Assembly: GCA_029721435.1 (NCBI GenBank)
Contig: CM056580.1
Span: forward strand, 75,975,367 to 76,039,366
Length of the DNA: 64,000 bases
Source of the DNA: Gymnothorax reevesii
Lineage: Eukaryota; Chordata; Actinopteri; Anguilliformes; Muraenidae
Reading direction: 5' to 3'
Below the pieces are notes generated by a model that was given only the letters and a program-made list of their open reading frames with translations, ran no database searches and was not told the DNA's origin. Shown here piece after piece: positions 24,424 through 36,365 of the stretch. Every line of letters begins with the position of its first letter. Positions within the stretch are counted from its first letter, which is position 1. A program made the translations under genes and the position numbers.

Positions 24424-24527
24424 AACACACACACACACACACATACACACGTATATATATATATATATATATACAGTATGCGTGTGTGCGTGTGTGTGTC
24501 TCAGTATATATATATATATATATATAC
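24424..24527. repeat. Compound CA/TA/TG microsatellite
   Basis: CA, TA, TG and TA runs follow one another and end directly at the left terminus of the Tc1-like element that starts at 24529. Confidence 0.95.
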
Positions 24528-24528
24528 A

Positions 24529-25273
24529 CAGTGGCTCCAATAAGTATTTGTACACTACTTGAAAATTCGACTACATAACAGCTTTTGTATATTCGGCGAA
24601 ATGCTTGCTATTGTGTGTAAAAGTGATTAAAATATTTGATAATCAATATGTTTTAAACAAATATATTATGTCAAAATGGCATATTTGGTCAGAAAGGCGA
24701 TTATCCGACCCAATAAGTATCTTTAAAGTTCCATTAGTGAGTCACAAAACTTTTAATACTCACCTAAAATTGACTCAAGATGTTTACAGGACATGGTTGA
24801 CTCACTTGGTCTGATTTGGTCAAGCGTGACCATACTGGACACTCCCTCTGTACACAGACTGGCCTATGTAAATGGCCTGACCATGCCCATAATGTATTAC
24901 TGTGATATATGGCTAAGACAGGCGAGATACCCCGTCGAATGCGGGAGCAAATCATTCAGCTACATAAAGAAGGCCAAAGCACCAGAAAAATTGGAACTCT
25001 GCTATCGTTACGCCACACGACCGTGCAGTACATCATCAAGAAGTACAAACAGTCTGAACGCATAGCCAATGCAGCCAGGAAAGGACGTCCCAGGAAGACC
25101 AGCCAGCGCACTGACCGGTACATCTCCCTGCTGGTACAGAGGGAGAGACAGTCCTCGGCCTCCAGTCTTGCCACCAAAGTGGAGGAAGCAACTGGAAGCC
25201 ATGTTTGTGCCCAGGCCATCCGTAACCGGCTCCATGAAGTACAGTAGTGTACAAATACTTATTGGAGCCACTG
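24529..25273 (+). mobile_element. Deleted Tc1-like transposon, 31-bp perfect ends
   Basis: The 745-bp element has identical 31-bp inverted ends, each starting CAGTGGCTCCAATAAGTATT. TA follows the right end; CA precedes the left, probably a mutated TA within a TA-rich tract. Intact elements of this kind usually exceed 1.2 kb. The 3' two-thirds of the transposase gene is missing and the deletion joins the coding region almost directly to the right terminal repeat. Identical ends suggest a fairly recent insertion. Confidence 0.93.
24909..25247 (+). CDS. Tc1-like transposase, DNA-binding domain only
   Basis: This open frame of 112 codons begins MAKTGEIPRR, a usual Tc1 transposase start. Residues about 8-50 form the first helix-turn-helix, with TRKIGTLLSLRHTTVQYIIK covering the turn and recognition helix. 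GRPRK at 59-63 is the linker found between the two helix-turn-helix units. Residues 64-110 cover the second unit, ending in AIRNRLHE. The catalytic domain, with its Asp-Asp-Glu/Asp residues, is absent. The last two codons and the TAG stop lie in or at the right terminal repeat. There is no internal stop or frameshift. If expressed, it could bind element ends but not cut them. Whether it is transcribed is unknown, so it may simply be a young deletion product. Confidence 0.8.
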   Translation: MAKTGEIPRRMREQIIQLHKEGQSTRKIGTLLSLRHTTVQYIIKKYKQSERIANAARKGRPRKTSQRTDRYISLLVQRERQSSASSLATKVEEATGSHVCAQAIRNRLHEVQ

Positions 25274-26908
25274 TAAATCCTTATTTTTTGAAGATTGGTA
25301 TGAGAGGAATATATGGTCTATAGTTGACTTGATGGACACGAATGGCAATTTCTTAACTTATGAACAATTTTGTATGAAATATACAGTGGCCATATAAATA
25401 ATGAATGCTTTCCTTGCCAAGGAACCGTTTAATTCTAGCTTAATACACTCTCTTTTACAAACATTTGAATGTCAGTCATTTTCTTCAGAATAAATTAACA
25501 TTTCGGTCAAAGGACTGAGAAAAGCGTATGGATATTCTTTAACATTGACCAGCTACTTTGATTTCAAGTTGTCTGCGTGTATTGACAAGCTCACAGCTCA
25601 TGAAAAAGCTTGTGATTATGGAACTTGCCCCCCCCCCCCCAAAAAAAAAACATAATTCCATAAATTTCATCTTTACATGTTTGCGAAGTGCACCAAAACA
25701 TACCATTTAATTGTTTGGTTAACCTTTTTTTGTCAGAACATCCATAACAGTCCCTACTACCATATAACAGTGAAAACATTTCCAGTGGTGGGAAAAGTCT
25801 TAATTTAAAAAAAAAAAAAAACAGGCATTTTTCCAGCTTTTTTTTTTTTTTTCAGAAATTAAAGTGCTGACAGGTAGGAATTGCAGCCTTTAAAATGTGT
25901 TGTTCCAAGTATGCATGGACCATGTTGTATATGACTATATTTCATGGACTACACATCAAAATGTTATGTCTGTGTAACAGTGCGTGAGGATTCATGATGG
26001 CTGTGCAACATTCACATTAAGCCAGGTCTACCAGCAGAGGGAGACTCCAATCCATACTTGAAAGGAAAGTTGAACCTCCAGATCTGTGTCAAAACAAGGA
26101 ATCCTAAAATAATCCAAATGATTGACACTTTTCCCTCCAAGACATTATCCAGCCCCAGTAACTCTGTCTGTTCCCCACCCCTAGTGCCTTCCAAAACAAG
26201 TACTAAGCATGTCCTATTGTCCCCATCGCTGTCAGGTCTTTTCTTTCACTTTTTCAACAAGCCCTCACTACCTCCATGTTTCACAGGACTTGCCAAAAGC
26301 CATGAGCATTCAGGTAGATGGTGTTTCCACAGCACAAAGGAGGATTTATTGGCCATGAGACTGGCGTTAATAAACTCAGTCAAAATTGGAGAAAACATTC
26401 ATTGGATGGTAAATACAAACAAAGACTTCAGTTTGATATCTTCATTTGGAAGCCCTCTTGACATATAGTAGAAAGCACAGTTGGTCGCATAACAAAGAAA
26501 CTAATAAGTTAATGCCAACTTCGGCGAACAAGCAAGCGGAGGCACAGCGCTCTATCAAATGTACATTGCTCAAATCAGTCCTACCATTACGCAGCAATCC
26601 TATTTCCCAATGCTGCCCAAATAGCATGAAAGTATTTGGCTTCATAGGTGTCCTTAAGGCATCATATAAAAGCTTGATTTCCCATTCAGTTCTGTGAAAT
26701 ATGATAGTGAGTCATGATAATATTACCAGTATTGGATCAGTCTTTCGTCCACTAAACCACTCTGCCAAGTCCCTTCAGGTCAGCCGCAAGAAATGTGTTG
26801 TATGAAAGAGAGCTACAACAGACCACTGAACCTCATGCGCCTGACATACTCTCTGTTTCTTATGTTCAAATGGCATTACAGCATCCCTTTGATGTGGGAA
26901 TACCCTTG

Positions 26909-26910
<2 letters not shown>
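25274..26910. other. No recognisable gene
   Basis: It contains homopolymer runs: C at about 25628-25640 followed by A to 25650, then A at 25808-25822 and T at 25840-25852, the last two able to pair. An open frame of 136 codons at 26058-26468 has no domain I know and is serine-rich; I do not call it. Confidence 0.4.
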
Positions 26911-26957
<47 letters not shown>

Positions 26958-27015
26958 GCACACACACACGCGCGCGCGCGCACACACGCACACACATGCG
27001 CGCGCGCGTGCACAC

Positions 27016-27057
<42 letters not shown>

Positions 27058-27077
27058 GCACACACACACACAAACAC
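26911..27077. repeat. CA/CG alternating purine-pyrimidine tract
   Basis: About 167 bp of CA repeats with embedded CGCGCGCGCG and GCGCGCGCGTGC blocks. Long open frames of His-Thr or Cys-Val repeats here are artefacts of the repeat. Confidence 0.95.
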
Positions 27078-28153
27078 AAGCATAAAGGAACACCCAATCT
27101 GAACATAAACCTTTTACGAAATAAACACTTTCAACATTATTTCAGTTGCTTTAGAAGAGCATTTCATCGTGTATTTAGTATCACACCCAGTAAAAATGCA
27201 ACAAATGAGGACCACAGGCTCAGATTGAATCTCCCCCATGCAGGAAATGACTGTGGTCAACATAAATACTAGCTGTAATACTTAATATACAAGCTAAATA
27301 TGTGCTATTTACTGTACATTTATTTTGATATTAATTCGACATGAACTGTCCTTCCCCTCAACCAACCAATATGACAAAAATGATGTGATAACCAGAAAGT
27401 CTGATACTTCACCACAGTAGAACAATTCTTTCTCTGATTACTGTGGCACAAGAAATTGTTCCTTTATTCAATTTTGCCAGAAGACCCAATTCTGCAGCAG
27501 GGCTTTTTATATTTCTTTTTGCCATAAATTCACACAAAGTGACATTATCCCATGAAATTCAAACCTATTGCTCATGGGGACAGTGGCTTTGTTCAACTGA
27601 ACTAAAAGCCATTCTTACCAACTCCACATTCTCACCTAATTCTATCTTGTAACATTTGTCAGGCACATATGTACTGTATCTCATGGGCAAAGCAACAATA
27701 ATTCATTAGTCTACAACTCATTGTACTGGTGGCAAAACTCAGAGATTAAATGACATACTGTATTGCTCCTAAAAATGCCATTACAATCAATTTCATATGT
27801 TCCTGTAAATCCCATTCTTTATCACCAGTGAGGACGAGTACGCCGAAATGAATAAAGACTTTTTTTTTTTTTACAATCATTTTGACTGACATGATGTATT
27901 CAAAATTATTCAAGATGTATGAACTTGAAAGAAAAGTTAAATGTTGGTATGGAAAAAGAGCAAACAAAGAGAGTCAAGTGCTTTATGCATAAATTATTCA
28001 GTAAAACTGAAAAGTATGATATGAATTGGGGCTCTGTAATGCAGCCAGGGTGCACAAACAATGCCAGGCGCAGCTGAGGTATTGAGGCTCAGTAACACCT
28101 AGTGGAAGGAATTGTACTTGCAGGAGGCATGTTTTAAAATTCACTGTTATGAG
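27078..28153. other. No recognisable gene
   Basis: AT-rich DNA with a T-run near 27860-27871. No coding or repeat signal is recognised. Confidence 0.4.
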
Positions 28154-28476
28154 CAGGGGTGTCAGATCTTATCCCCCAGGTGCCTGTGTGGGTTTAGGCT
28201 TTTGTTATAGCCTGGTGCTAGTTTTAGTCCTGATTCAACAATTTAACAAATCAGGGGTGCATTTCCCAAAAGCACAGATGCTGACTTACATTGTTGGAAC
28301 CACAGACTGCGAATGGATGAACTATGTTAAATTAACTGGCAACTACACTTTTGGGGGTACGCGCTCCAGAGCGGTTTATGAAGACCTTGATCAGTAGAAT
28401 CAGGTGTATTAGTGTAAGGTTGTAACAAAACCTAGCACTAACACAGGCCCTTTGTGGGTAAGATTGGGCACCCCTG
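28154..28476. mobile_element. hAT-type MITE
   Basis: The ends are CAGGGGTGTCAGATCTTA and, from the right, CAGGGGTGCCCAATCTTA, which are classic hAT terminal repeats. The flanking octamers GTTATGAG (28146-28153) and GTTAGAAC (28477-28484) match at five of eight positions, consistent with an old 8-bp duplication. There is no transposase. A second small element sits inside it. Confidence 0.82.
28254..28367. mobile_element. Small MITE nested in the hAT MITE
   Basis: GGGGTGCATTTCCCAAAAGC at the left pairs, with several mismatches, with the right end, whose reverse complement is GGAGCGCGTACCCCCAAAAG. Elements with GGGTGCGTTTCCCAAAA ends are common in fish. No target duplication is clear, so the exact edges are approximate. 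Confidence 0.55.
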
Positions 28477-30353
28477 GTTAGAACCATAATATCAACATCA
28501 TTTGTGTTCTCATCAGTGTAGGCATCAGACTATGCAAAAAGCATAAATCAGAGTACCTATAAAATCTCCTGAATATGAAACAACGCTGAACAGCAACTGT
28601 ACTCTCACATCAATGCCTGCTTTTTTTGCTTACTAACAGTGACTCCCTCCAAAGAATGAGACAATGAACCTCAAGTAAACAATACAAAGCAAATTACTCT
28701 TCCAAAATATCATTCTGTCTTTTTTCTCTGCCTCTTTTATGATATACATTTAAATAACAGCATTATGCATACATTTTGAGGCAAAACCATAAGACTCAAA
28801 CTGTCCACAGAATGATTATTGAGAGGTATTTTCAGAAATATTTTTGGTGCATATCTCATGTGAAGTAAAATAAATAAATAAACAAACAAACAAATAAATA
28901 AATAATGAAAATTCACGAATACTGATCAGAATCAATATGGATGATGGAAGTACTGGAAGTGAAGGAGCTGGATTTTGGTTTCCCCAAAATACTGTTTTCC
29001 TAAATTCAAAACATTCATTTTCATTTCCTCTTCTACACATAAAATAGTCAATTACATTCAAAATCTCAGTTGAACTTGCCCCAAACACTGCATTACATAT
29101 ATAAAAATAACCACAGCAGAAAAATAGAGTAGTTAGCAAATCAGTAAAATGCAAACACAATGCAATGTAAGTAAAATTTTGAATAAACAACCCAAAAGCA
29201 AAATGAGATTCTGGTCTCCAAGAACTGTTCAAATAATGCCTAAATGTCCTTCCTGCTTTGTGTCCAATTAAAAAAAAGAAAGAAAATAAAAGCTGCGCAG
29301 TGTAGTAAAGGAAAACGAAGCCAATCTGGGTATATAGTAATGTTTAATTCACTTAAATTTGGTCACAAACAATTCTTGTTGCATTGACTACTGCAACAGA
29401 CCTTATTTGAAGGGTACCACAGCTTAATGTATGGTCAATTCAATTTATTCTCTTATTTCAAATAAGCTGTGCATATTTGTATACAGTACTGGTCAAAAAA
29501 GCAAGCTCCTTGTATTTTTAGCACTTATTGGGCAAAAAGGTCAACGAAAAGCTCACCACAAGTGTAGAACATGTTTGGGAACTTAGATCAATGTTCAGCA
29601 ACAAACTCATTATAGCCATGTGACTGTCCTTCTAAGGAATTACAATAAGTCTTCCTGGCAGTTATGACAATAAATGCTGGTTAGTTTGATTGATTTAAGA
29701 ATTCAATCTTTTTGCAAAATAAAGGCTGCTATTTTTTTATTTAACATGTATACCCGATCTTTGATCAGTGCTGCACTTGCGTATAACTTGGTACCCTTAA
29801 GTGTGGAGAAACTATTGTTTTGTGGTTTCATATCGTTGAGAAAACGTTCAGTGAAGATCACAGTGTTGGATGCAAGTAAAAGAGAACAGTCTTTACTCCT
29901 TATTGTGAGGGCTGATAGGCTAAAAGGCTTACTGTTAATTTAGATCTGAATGTAACAGGCAGTGGGAGCACTCATTTTGTTCCAAAAGGGTTCCTGTCTA
30001 ATCTATGACACTGCATTTTCAGTTGAAAAAAAATGTTAATCGATGTGACATTCATTAATACATGCTGTTACTGTCTCTTTTAAATTGAGGACCTGTATTT
30101 CAGCAGTACCTAAGTCAAAAAATTACACTTTTGAGATCTTGGGGGGGGGGGGGGGGTGGGATCTTGATGTATGTGTGCTGTGATTAGTGCACGTCTTGTG
30201 CAAGTCTCCCCTTGGCTGAATCTCGTTACTTGCTCGCTTTCTAATGAGCAAGTGAGGGGCCTTCCAGCGCATGCACTTGTTGCTGGATTGTGAATAAACA
30301 TTTGCACAAAGATCCTAGTCATATGCATGCTAGACTTCATCTTCGTCTTAATA
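28477..30353. other. No recognisable gene
   Basis: It contains an AAAT/AAAC microsatellite (28867-28905) and a run of 16 G (30141-30156). ACAGTACTGGTCAAAAAAG near 29484 faintly resembles a Tc1 end but has no partner. Open frames at 28816-29232 (minus) and 29674-29943 (plus) have no recognised domain. Confidence 0.4.
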
Positions 30354-31932
30354 CAACCCCAATTACGAAATAGTTGGGACGAAGAGTAAATTGCGAATAA
30401 AATCAAAATGCAATGCCCTTCAGACCACGAGCCAATATATTATTTACAATAGAACATAGATAACATTTCAAATGTTGAAACTGAGACATTTTACATTTTC
30501 ATCCACAAAATGAGCTTATTTCATATTTTCTGGCAGCAACAGGTCTCATAAAAGTTGGGACACAGGAAAAAAAAGGGCCGAAAAATCAATTAATATGTAA
30601 GAGAATCAGCTGAAAGAACATTTAGCAAGTAATTCAGCTAATTTTCATCAGGTGTGTAACATGATTGGCTATAAAAGGGATTTCTTAGAGAGGCTAAGTC
30701 TCTGAGAAGTAAAGATTGCCTGAGGCTCTCCAACCTGTGAAGGCTTGCGTAAAAAAATGTTGTGGAATACTTTAAAAACAATGTTCCTCAACATCAAATT
30801 GCAAAGGCTTTGAAGGTCTCATCATTGACAGAGCATAACATCATCAAAAGAAACTGGAAAAATTTCTGCCGCGAGGGACAAGGCTGAAGACCTTTACTGG
30901 ATGCCCATGATCTTCGGGCCCTCAGACGCCACTGCCTCACTCACCGGCATGATTCTGTCATAGACATTACTAAATGGGCCCAGGAATACTTCAAGAAACC
31001 ACTTTCTGTAAACACAGTCCAACGTGCCATCCACCGATGCCACCCATAACTCGTGCAAAAAGGAAGCCATTTTTGAGCATGATCCAGAAAAATGATCTGT
31101 GATCTGCGTTCTGTGGGCCAAGGCTCATTTAAAATGGACTGTAGCAAAGTGGCAAAGCGTCCTGTGGTCAGTCGAGTCCAAATTTGACATTCTTGTTGGA
31201 AATCATGGGCGTCGTGTCCTCCAGCCCAAAGAAGAAAGACCACCCCTGCTGTTATCAGTTTTTAGTTCAGAAGCCAGCATCTCTGATGGTATGGGGATGC
31301 ATATGGTGTGGGACACTTGCATGTTTTAAAAAGTACCATGACTGCTGAAAGGTATATGAAGGTTTCAGAGCAACATATGCTGCCCTCCAGAAAACATCTA
31401 TTCCAGGGAAGGCCTATTTCAGCAGGGCAATGCAAAACCAAATACTGTAGCTATTACAACAGCGTGGCTTCGTAGTAAAAGAGTCAGTGTGCTGAACTGG
31501 CCTGCCTGGAGACCTGATCTTTCACACATTGAGAACATTTGGCACATAATTAAACGAAAAGTCCGTCAAAGGAGACCCAAAACTCTCTAGCAGCTGGAAG
31601 CCTGTATTAAACAAGAGTGGGATCAAATTCCAATGGATATACTCAAGAAACTTGCCTCCTCAATGCCTAGACACCTCCACTCTGTGTTAATAAGAAGAGG
31701 GGATGCTACACCATGGTAAACAGGCCCCTGTCCCAACTTTCTTGAGACTTGAAGCAGCTATCAAATTTGCTCATTTTGTGGATGAAATTGCAAAATTTCT
31801 CAGTTTCAAAATTTGCAATGTTATGTCTGTTCTATTGTGAATAAAATACTGGCTGGGGTGATTTGAAAGTCATTGCGTTTTGATTTTATTCACAATTTAC
31901 ACTTTGTCCCAACTATTTTGGAATTGGGGTTT
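30354..31932 (+). mobile_element. Tc1-like transposon, near full length
   Basis: The element is about 1.58 kb, with inverted repeats of roughly 200 bp. The left starts CAACCCCAATTACGAAATAG and the reverse complement of the right reads AACCCCAATTCCAAAATAG. It is flanked by TA (30352-30353 and 31933-31934), the Tc1/mariner target site. Its transposase gene is heavily mutated. A second copy of the same family lies at about 42300-43632 on the minus strand. Confidence 0.93.
30724..31720 (+). pseudogene. Tc1-like transposase, inactivated
   Basis: The coding region can be followed across several frames. The equivalent start codon of the sister copy is not ATG here. KVSSLTEHNIIK near 30818 marks the N-terminal helix-turn-helix, and LRALRRHCL and KWAQEYFKKPLSVNTVQRAI follow near 30920-31030. 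At the first catalytic position the sequence reads WSVESKFD, so Asp is replaced by Val. At the second it reads FQQGNAKP, so Asp is replaced by Gly. The glutamate of HIENIWHI remains. Multiple stops and frameshifts interrupt the frame. With two of three catalytic residues changed, it is non-functional even apart from the breaks. Confidence 0.9.
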
Positions 31933-31999
31933 TACAACCAGTACTTTATTGGCAGCCTAGGTCTCTTAGAAATCAAGATTATCATTCTTTAATTCTAAT

Positions 32000-32225
32000 A
32001 AGTTTCCAACCCCAATTAGGGTCCAGGATAGGGACTGAGTTCAAGTTATCTTAATTCACCAAGCTCATCAACCCAGTTTTAAAGAACAAGCTTCCAATCA
32101 TGATCAGGGTCCAAGACTGGGACAGCATTCTTGTTAACCCTTGCAAGTCCACTCTCTTTATCCAATTTGTAAGGAACAAGCCTCTAACCCCAATATGGGT
32201 CCAGGACTGGGGCTAAATTCCTCTC
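32000..32225. repeat. 88-90-bp tandem repeat, about 2.5 copies
   Basis: Units starting AAG(T/C)(T/C)TCCAA or a variant begin at 32000, 32088 and 32178. Each contains AGGGTCCAGGA- or GGGTCCAAGACTGGG-like sequence. The units are diverged. A weakly similar segment occurs at 20430-20600. Confidence 0.75.
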
Positions 32226-32942
32226 AAGCATCAACTGTCGGCAACGTGCACACCTGAGCTGACAAGCGCTTCAACATCTGGCAGCACACCTGAAGCCACT
32301 GGCTGGCGATAGCAACCCAAGCATTGCCTATAACATCTGTGCTACACTTTTCCTCTTCCACTCCACGGGTCCATCAACATCATTACCACTCTGCTGCCAA
32401 TAAATTACCAATAAATTGTATATTATGAAGCAAATTTTAAAAAAATGTTTTGGACTGAAGTATTTTTTTTCTGTCAAATATCCAGACTTGAGTGTATTTT
32501 ACCACTGAATGGCTGGATTTGATGACTTTAAATTGATGAAGCTAACTGTCCTGCCTCCAAGGTCAACATTTTCACAGCTTGTCACTTGACACATACCAAC
32601 ATTTTGATTGGTCAGTCATGAACTTAGCTACTTTTTGCTCGAACATCATGGACTTTAATTGCATTAAAGTTGAGTGAATTTGACAATGACAACACACCAA
32701 TACACAAGACTTGTTCCTTCCTCTGAGAAATCTATGGGATGTGATGACTCGCTGGCCATTGAGACTTTTAATACTGGTGTTAGCTCTTTTTTCTTTTTTT
32801 TTGCAAAATGTGACTTAAGTACTTCTAACAAGCATGTCTTCGATTGGGCGAGCTTGATTGCTTTGTGGATTAAAAACCGCAGTGGGTTTTGACCACTGGA
32901 CTGCTATCAAGGGGTGAACATTCATATGTTTTGGCAGATTTG

Positions 32943-33040
32943 AACAAAGCTTTACTGCTCAAAAAAATAAAGGCAAAACTTAAACAACACAATATAACTC
33001 CAAGTGTTCGCTTTATTCTTTTGAGCAGTATAGCTTTGTT
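32943..33040. mobile_element. 98-bp hairpin made of Tc1-like ends
   Basis: CTGCTCAAAAAAATAAAG near 32955 is inverted near 33012-33029 as CTTTATTCTTTTGAGCAG. The pairing continues outside the ends, with AACAAAGC against GCTTTGTT. The CTGCTCAAAAAAATAAAGG end and the following ACTTAAACAACACAATATAAC match a known style of fish Tc1 terminal repeat. The body is gone. Confidence 0.75.
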
Positions 33041-36000
33041 TAAACCAATGGGACTGCATAGTCAGGCTGGGAGTTGATATCAAACAGTTAGAAATAGCAA
33101 TTTTGCTTTTGTATTAGCATCATAACATGGCCTCAGCAGTTAGAATACTGCAAGTCCTCTCACTTTCAAATTATATATTGTAGTTCTCTAATGTGGCATA
33201 ATATTAACAGCATAAAAATGCATTTTTCCTTCAAAAAATGAAATGATCATTTAATAACTGTATTTTTTGTTTGCTAGGGTCATCTTCATCTCAAAACATT
33301 TGAGTGCAACAAAAAATGCAAAAACATTAGAAATTTAGGGGGGGGGATATTTTTCATAGCACTGTAAGTGTTAAAAACCCTTTAGGGCACATTTCGCTAT
33401 GGAATCGTCATGGATTAAGGAATACCTTACATACTTGCAGCACAATAATGAATATTTCTAGGAAATAAAATGAGCATGAATGATAATTTTCATCACTCTC
33501 AAAATCTGTAATCAATCTATTGCATGCTCTTCCAGTATTACAGAGAGCTCACTGCCAGTGTCAGGGAAAAACTGCAGTCAACTCAATGAACTAATTGATG
33601 TTAATCACAACTGAACTAATCACTGAGCATCTATGATTGGCAGGGTCAAGTGAACACATGACCCTAAATTCTCTCTTTGGCAGCATTTTTGCATTTGACA
33701 CAGGAAGCACCAAATAAAGAAGTGACCATTTTTACCCAAAGATCAATATCTGAGTCTGAGTATCTCTGCTGGAGAAAAGGGTGGGTAGTGCTATTGAATC
33801 AGCATGTATATGATCATGAAATGACAACGCTTTTGTTGTGGTGGCAGTGGAGAGATATTTTATTAAGGTGACTCCAATCTCCATTTGGCCTATGTGCCCA
33901 TTCCTATTTTGGTTCTTCTAATGGGTCATAAATTGGAAAAAGATTTTAAGGAGTAGCGTGGGAAATTAATATTGATATTGCATGATAAGGGCAAAAAAAC
34001 AGAGACAGAATAGCCAAGATAAAGGTTAAATGAGTTTAATGATGGATTGGCATAGTATTTTAATACTTCACCCAGGGCCCAAATGTACGCAGGTATGTAT
34101 TATGTTATTATTCGGATAAGAAAAATGAATGAATGAATAAATAAATGAATTAGACATTACTGATCAAATACATGGCACTGCGCTTCTCAGCATGGGTGTG
34201 GCAGGCCTCTTCATATTGTGATTTCGTCGGTTTTTTTCTTTCCCTTTCTTTAAAAAAAAAAACCACTCACAAATGTGGGTGACTGTATTGGAAACATATT
34301 TTTACAGTGTTTATAAGCAAACATTTCATAGCAGACATGTACATAAACAGTGCCAACTCGAAAATCCTGTACGCCCAACATTATGTTTGTACAATGTGAA
34401 AGATACGGAGGTTCCGCATTGTTCCTGTTCATCAAGGATGTCCGGCAAGGACTCAGAGGCTGGGGATGTGTACCAGAAACCACAGCAGCAAGTCAACAGC
34501 AGGTCAATTCAGGAGCAATTCCAAGTTTGATGGACCAGGACTTTTTTAAGCATCAGATCTTATAAAAATTTTGACAAATGAAACATGCATCTGATTTGTC
34601 TATTTGTCAATTTGTCGTGTTTTTATTGCATAATTTTCTAGGCTTGTTGTCATAATTTGCACCAACACATCAATGACACACCAGTTTCCCAATAAAATAC
34701 TGAAAAAAACCAGGTGGTAGAATCATCTCTCAGTCCTTGATGACACAGCCACCTGGAAATGAAATTTCAATGACGTTATTCAATTCATCCGAGCATTTAG
34801 TCACTGCGCTGGATGTAAGGCATTAGGGACAATGGACTTATACACATTTTATCTTCTCATACCGACATTAAATTATATTCTAAATATGATGAATACATAT
34901 TTAGTGCATCTTTCTGTGCAGAAGGTCAAACAGATTTTTTCTGTCTCTGTAATAACCTTCTCATGAGACAGCATGAGCTAAAAAATGAAATACAGTAATT
35001 TGAAAAAAGGATGCTAAACCTCAGGGGTAATGAGGAAACTGGGGAGGAAGATCTGTGGAAGCGATTTCAGGAAAACATGTGTTCAACATGTTTATGCAAT
35101 TAGTCAGCAGGGAGGTCCATATAAGTCCAGACTGAAAGGGCAAAGCCCACAGACTAAGGTTTGTTTTATACTGACTGAGCATTTGGGAGGGCATTTTAAA
35201 ATATGAGTTGGGTTCAGAAAAAAAAATAAATAAATATTGAGGGGATTGCATGTTGGGGTTGAGGGTGGAGGACAGCGTGGCAGTAGGCAGGGGTGCTGTA
35301 TGGTAGATGGAGGGGGGGCACAGAAAAATATGGAAACTTGGGGCTTGTGGTGATAGGGCCCAATTTGATACCTTTTCATGGGGCCCTGTCAGCATCCCTG
35401 GCAGCACTCCAGGCAATAAGTCACAATAAATTTATAACATGGCCATGGCTTTTTGCTACATTAGAAGGCAGCACGTTGTTCTACTTTGTACATATATGCG
35501 TACTTTAAGATACTAGTTCCTTTGACAACCTATTTGCATTATAATAAAATATTACCATTGATGGTCTTATAAATCTGTTGATTTGGAAATTGGTGAGCCT
35601 CAACTCATCTTTGCTCTTGCGGGACGAGGCCTTTTTTGGTGGCTACTTTTCGATTATTACACAACAAGCTCACTTCTTTAACATCACAGTTGTTTCATAT
35701 TACCTTATTTTTGTAATTTGTCACATCATTTCAAGTCGTAAATTGCCCTTCCACTTATGAGTCTATTGCAGTCATCAGACTTTAAACAAGACTAGGTGCA
35801 ACCTAGTATATGGCTGGGCTGCCAAGTGCTGTATGAGAATGTGGGCCCAAGAAAAAGGTGCTAAATGAGGCATAGCTCACGCAATTATATGAAGTGAAAG
35901 TGTAGTATTGAGCAACCAGCAACCACTTACATCCAACGAACAAGTGCTTACATCAACCAACCTGAATGCACTAACATAAATCTCAGTTATAATTTCCAAA

Positions 36001-36059
36001 GTGTCCACCTGAGTATGCGCATGCATAATCATGCAGTCTCTGAAGAGTCCAACCAATGT
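33041..36059. other. No recognisable gene
   Basis: Small AATG/AAAT microsatellites near 34127-34150 and a purine-rich patch (35200-35340) are present. Open frames at 34273-34565 and 35021-35416 have no recognised domain and overlap on both strands. Confidence 0.4.
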
Positions 36060-36140
36060 GTGTGTCCCATTAAGCTGCTGGCGGTGCCCCCCTGGTGCCG
36101 CAGGGGGAGATCGCCCACAGTGTTACTGATCCTGGATCAG
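36060..36140 (+). repeat. 80-bp direct repeat, first copy
   Basis: TGTGTCCCATTAAGCTGCTG, a GGTGCCGCAGGGGGAGAT segment and CTGATCCTGGATCAG occur in the same order at 36366-36449. The two copies are about 306 bp apart and roughly 85 per cent alike by eye. Confidence 0.8.
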
Positions 36141-36365
36141 GGATAGCTTCCTCGGAGAAACATAGAGCACACAATCAGCCATTTTATGAATGGGAATTGG
36201 GTCAATTGACGCATGACATGCCCTTTTCTTGAGAGCAGGTACAGTGTTGAAAGCACAAAAACAAGATTAACAAAGTAAGATAACAATCACCGTTGAGGCA
36301 CCAATTTTCTCTTGATTGCAAGTTCAGGGTCTGTTGAGCCGGTTCACTCACATGCAGCCTATCTA

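Noticed and set aside
26058..26468. 136-codon plus-strand frame, Ser/Pro-rich
   Set aside because: It has no domain, no conserved motif and an overlapping frame on the other strand.
26775..27272. Several overlapping open frames of 75-159 codons on both strands
   Set aside because: They are His-Thr or Cys-Val repeats produced by the CA/CG microsatellite, not proteins.
34273..34565. Plus-strand frame containing MSGKDSEAGDVYQKPQQQ, considered as an alternative first exon
   Set aside because: I could not tie it to any known protein and there is no clear donor site at the end of the frame.
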